Shown one piece after another: positions 62,368-64,000 of a DNA stretch of 64,000 nt. The notes beneath the pieces are model-generated. The model worked only from the letters and a program-made list of their open reading frames with translations, was not told the origin of the DNA and searched no databases. How positions within the stretch are numbered: position 1 is the stretch's first letter; every line of letters begins with the position of its first letter. The DNA comes from CADEDV01 sp964596345 (GTDB lineage Bacteria > Bacteroidota > Bacteroidia > Chitinophagales > Chitinophagaceae). The stretch covers positions 620,001-684,000 of the forward strand of contig CAZQSZ010000001.1 in the NCBI GenBank assembly GCA_964596345.1, in the 5' to 3' direction. A program made the translations under genes and the position numbers.

Positions 62368-63473
62368 CAAAAAAGATCAGCAGCAATGCCATCGGCGAGC
62401 AACCGGCCCTCTTTTGTAAGCACTAATGCATTATTCTCTTTCTTTACCAAGCCGCTTTCGGTATATTTTTTAGCAGCGGTCAGCAAAGCCGCCAGGTATT
62501 TTTCGTCAACTCTGTTTAGTTGCAATCCTTCCATTGTCCGGAGAGATGTCATGATATATTCATTAAGTTTTTGAACAGGAGTTAATGTTTCGGTTTCTGC
62601 GGGTAATTCATGCTTACTGATCTTCTCTATATAAATGCTGTTATTGGCGATATTCCATTGCCGTGAACTTTCATTGAAGGAATGGGCAGATGGCCCCAGC
62701 CCAATATATTTCTTTCCCTGCCAGTAAGAGGAATTGTGGAGGCTGCGCCACCCGGGTTTTGCGAAATTGGATATTTCATAATGCTCGTAACCGGCTTCTT
62801 CCAGCCATTGCATCAGCAGCAGGAATTGCTCCGACTGTTTATCGGGGTTTATAGTAAGCGATTTTCCCTGCCGGATCAGTTTATCGAGCGGAGTTTTGGG
62901 TTCCACCGTCAGGGCATAACAGGAAAGATGGGGGATATTCAGCGAGATGGCGGTCTCTACATTCTGTTTCCACCTTTCATGGGTCAGTTGCGGGGTGCCA
63001 TAAATCAGGTCAATCGTGATGTTATCAAAATACGTAGTAGCCAGCTTTAAATTATCAAGTGCCTGCTGAGCATTGTGTGCCCGGTTCATCCAGCGCAGGT
63101 CTTCTTCAAAAAAACTCTGGATACCAATACTCAGCCGGTTAACGCCAACCTCTTTCCAGTCAATTAGCTTTTCTGTAGTTATGTCATCGGGGTTAGCCTC
63201 CAAGGTTATTTCTGCATCCAGGGAAACAGTGAAATAATCTTTTATCCTGGTAATTATATCCTGTACTTCTTCTTTAGTGCACAGACTTGGAGTGCCACCT
63301 CCAAAATAGATGGTTTCAACCGGCTCTTTACCGAGGTAATCTTTTTGCAGGATTATTTCTTTCAATAAAGCCGCTACCAGTTCGTTCTTATATCGCAGGG
63401 AAGTGGCGAAATGGAAATTGCAATAGTGGCAAGCCTGCCTGCAAAATGGTATGTGAACGTAAACGCCTGCCAT
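62364..63473 (-). CDS. hemW: HemW-type radical SAM protein
   Basis: 369 residues. The 4Fe-4S/SAM motif is CRQACHYC with C11, C15 and C18 (CxxxCxxC), followed by NF. Then come YFGGGTPSLC, the EANPDD block, GVNRLSIGIQSF and ITIDLIYGTPQ, all typical of the HemN/HemW branch. The short N-terminus and the additional cysteine pattern match HemW, a heme chaperone, rather than oxygen-independent coproporphyrinogen oxidase HemN, which has a longer N-terminus and an extra Cys in CxxxCxxCxC. It is divergent from the last gene over 128 bp. Confidence 0.88.
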   Translation of the reverse strand: MAGVYVHIPFCRQACHYCNFHFATSLRYKNELVAALLKEIILQKDYLGKEPVETIYFGGGTPSLCTKEEVQDIITRIKDYFTVSLDAEITLEANPDDITTEKLIDWKEVGVNRLSIGIQSFFEEDLRWMNRAHNAQQALDNLKLATTYFDNITIDLIYGTPQLTHERWKQNVETAISLNIPHLSCYALTVEPKTPLDKLIRQGKSLTINPDKQSEQFLLLMQWLEEAGYEHYEISNFAKPGWRSLHNSSYWQGKKYIGLGPSAHSFNESSRQWNIANNSIYIEKISKHELPAETETLTPVQKLNEYIMTSLRTMEGLQLNRVDEKYLAALLTAAKKYTESGLVKKENNALVLTKEGRLLADGIAADLFC

Positions 63474-63601
63474 TTATTAACGTTGATTTATTGATTCCGG
63501 CAGGTAAACCTGCTTACAAAAAGGGTATGAATATAAATACCCGCCAATATAGTTTGTGATTTAATGAATAAATTGCCATCAATATCCCGGCGAAAAGCCA
63601 C

Positions 63602-64000
63602 ATGACAACATTCAGAGTGCAAATATCGGTTCTTGTTTTCTTGTTGCTGCGTATTCATTTATCAGCACAGGATAAATATATACTCCGCTTAAAAGGGGTT
63701 GATAAAGATTCGGCTGTCCTGGCATCTCAATTGGGTATTCCCGGTGATTTTGCTTCCCGCTTCACCTGTACTGAATATATTAATAAACTGCCTGGTCTTT
63801 TGCAGGCAAAAGGATATGTGACGGCCTCCATCGACAGTCTCCGGTACGATTCCAGTTTTGCCAGCATGGTACTTTTTTGTGGCCAGGTGTATCGCTGGGC
63901 ACAACTGGAAGCTGACGGTATTGATGCTTCAGTATTGGATGCGGTGGGATGGCGGGAAAAAATGTTCACAGGCAAACCAATGGATTTTCGGGAGGTATCG
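63602..64000 (+). CDS. N-terminus of a BamA/TamA-like outer-membrane protein (partial)
   Basis: The frame runs from the ATG at 63602 to the end of the window without a stop (133 residues visible). It begins with a signal-peptide-like MTTFRVQISVLVFLLLRIHLSAQ. A possible POTRA fold follows: KLPGLLQAKGYVTASIDSL, then SSFASMVLFCGQVYRWAQLEADGID. The KGYVTASIDSLxYDS and VYRWAQL blocks occur in Bacteroidota surface-antigen/BamA-like proteins that insert or translocate outer-membrane proteins. The barrel would lie beyond the window, so the call rests on the N-terminus alone. Confidence 0.6.
   Translation, partial: MTTFRVQISVLVFLLLRIHLSAQDKYILRLKGVDKDSAVLASQLGIPGDFASRFTCTEYINKLPGLLQAKGYVTASIDSLRYDSSFASMVLFCGQVYRWAQLEADGIDASVLDAVGWREKMFTGKPMDFREVS

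Noticed and set aside
1..64000. CRISPR arrays and insertion sequences
   Set aside because: No regular direct repeats with unique spacers and no transposase-like protein were seen in either strand.

Overview
The window reads as chromosome of a Bacteroidota bacterium, most likely family Chitinophagaceae (inference). Grounds: no Shine-Dalgarno-like spacing before most starts, TonB-dependent outer-membrane receptors, a DUF4838 protein in a polysaccharide locus, a crtI-crtB-idi-crtZ-crtY carotenoid operon, and a contractile injection system (CIS) of the type found in Bacteroidota, with DUF4255, DUF5908 and CIS-type tape-measure proteins.

Layout. 1-12.35 kb is an exopolysaccharide/O-antigen region: the tail of a probable sugar-nucleotide epimerase, galE, a membrane transglutaminase-like protein, a secreted DUF4838 protein, an asparagine synthase, three glycosyltransferases, a Wzy-like membrane protein on the other strand, and a CpsB-type tyrosine phosphatase. 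12.4-18.5 kb is a carotenoid module headed by a MerR regulator with a CarH/LitR-like cobalamin-binding half and an ECF sigma factor. The five biosynthetic genes predict zeaxanthin from geranylgeranyl diphosphate. A pair of inverted-repeat boxes (TGTTTAA/TTAAACA) lies between regulator and operon.

19.1-47.4 kb (minus strand) is one compact 19-gene CIS operon. In transcription order it encodes a DUF4255 tail terminator, an unknown 416-aa protein, two sheaths, two tubes, a DUF5908 protein, a LysM hub protein, a VgrG-like spike, a PAAR tip, a gp25 wedge, two very large baseplate proteins, a 1504-aa PKD-like protein (possible fibre), the tape measure, a 1219-aa DUF4157 effector with a nuclease-like C-terminus, a putative immunity protein, a second DUF4157 protein with Lys/Glu-rich repeats, and an AAA+ ATPase. 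The effector's C-terminal tip and the immunity gene are clearly AT-richer than their surroundings, which suggests an exchangeable toxin module. No membrane-anchoring T6SS genes are present. A tRNA-Arg(CCG) with its own terminator and a 58-aa ORF lie upstream of the operon.

47.9-64 kb is mainly housekeeping: MarC-family protein, AlkP-superfamily hydrolase, Cys-rich CWC protein, a BtuB-like receptor under a cobalamin riboswitch, an outer-membrane barrel, a second TonB receptor, an APC permease translationally coupled to a trans-sulfuration PLP enzyme, TolC plus HlyD-type adaptor, gpsA, a small membrane protein, hemW, and the start of a POTRA/BamA-like protein cut by the window end. Cobalamin links two loci: the riboswitch/BtuB uptake gene and the predicted B12-dependent light sensor that would control the carotenoid operon.

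All assignments are from reading the sequence. No database search was run.
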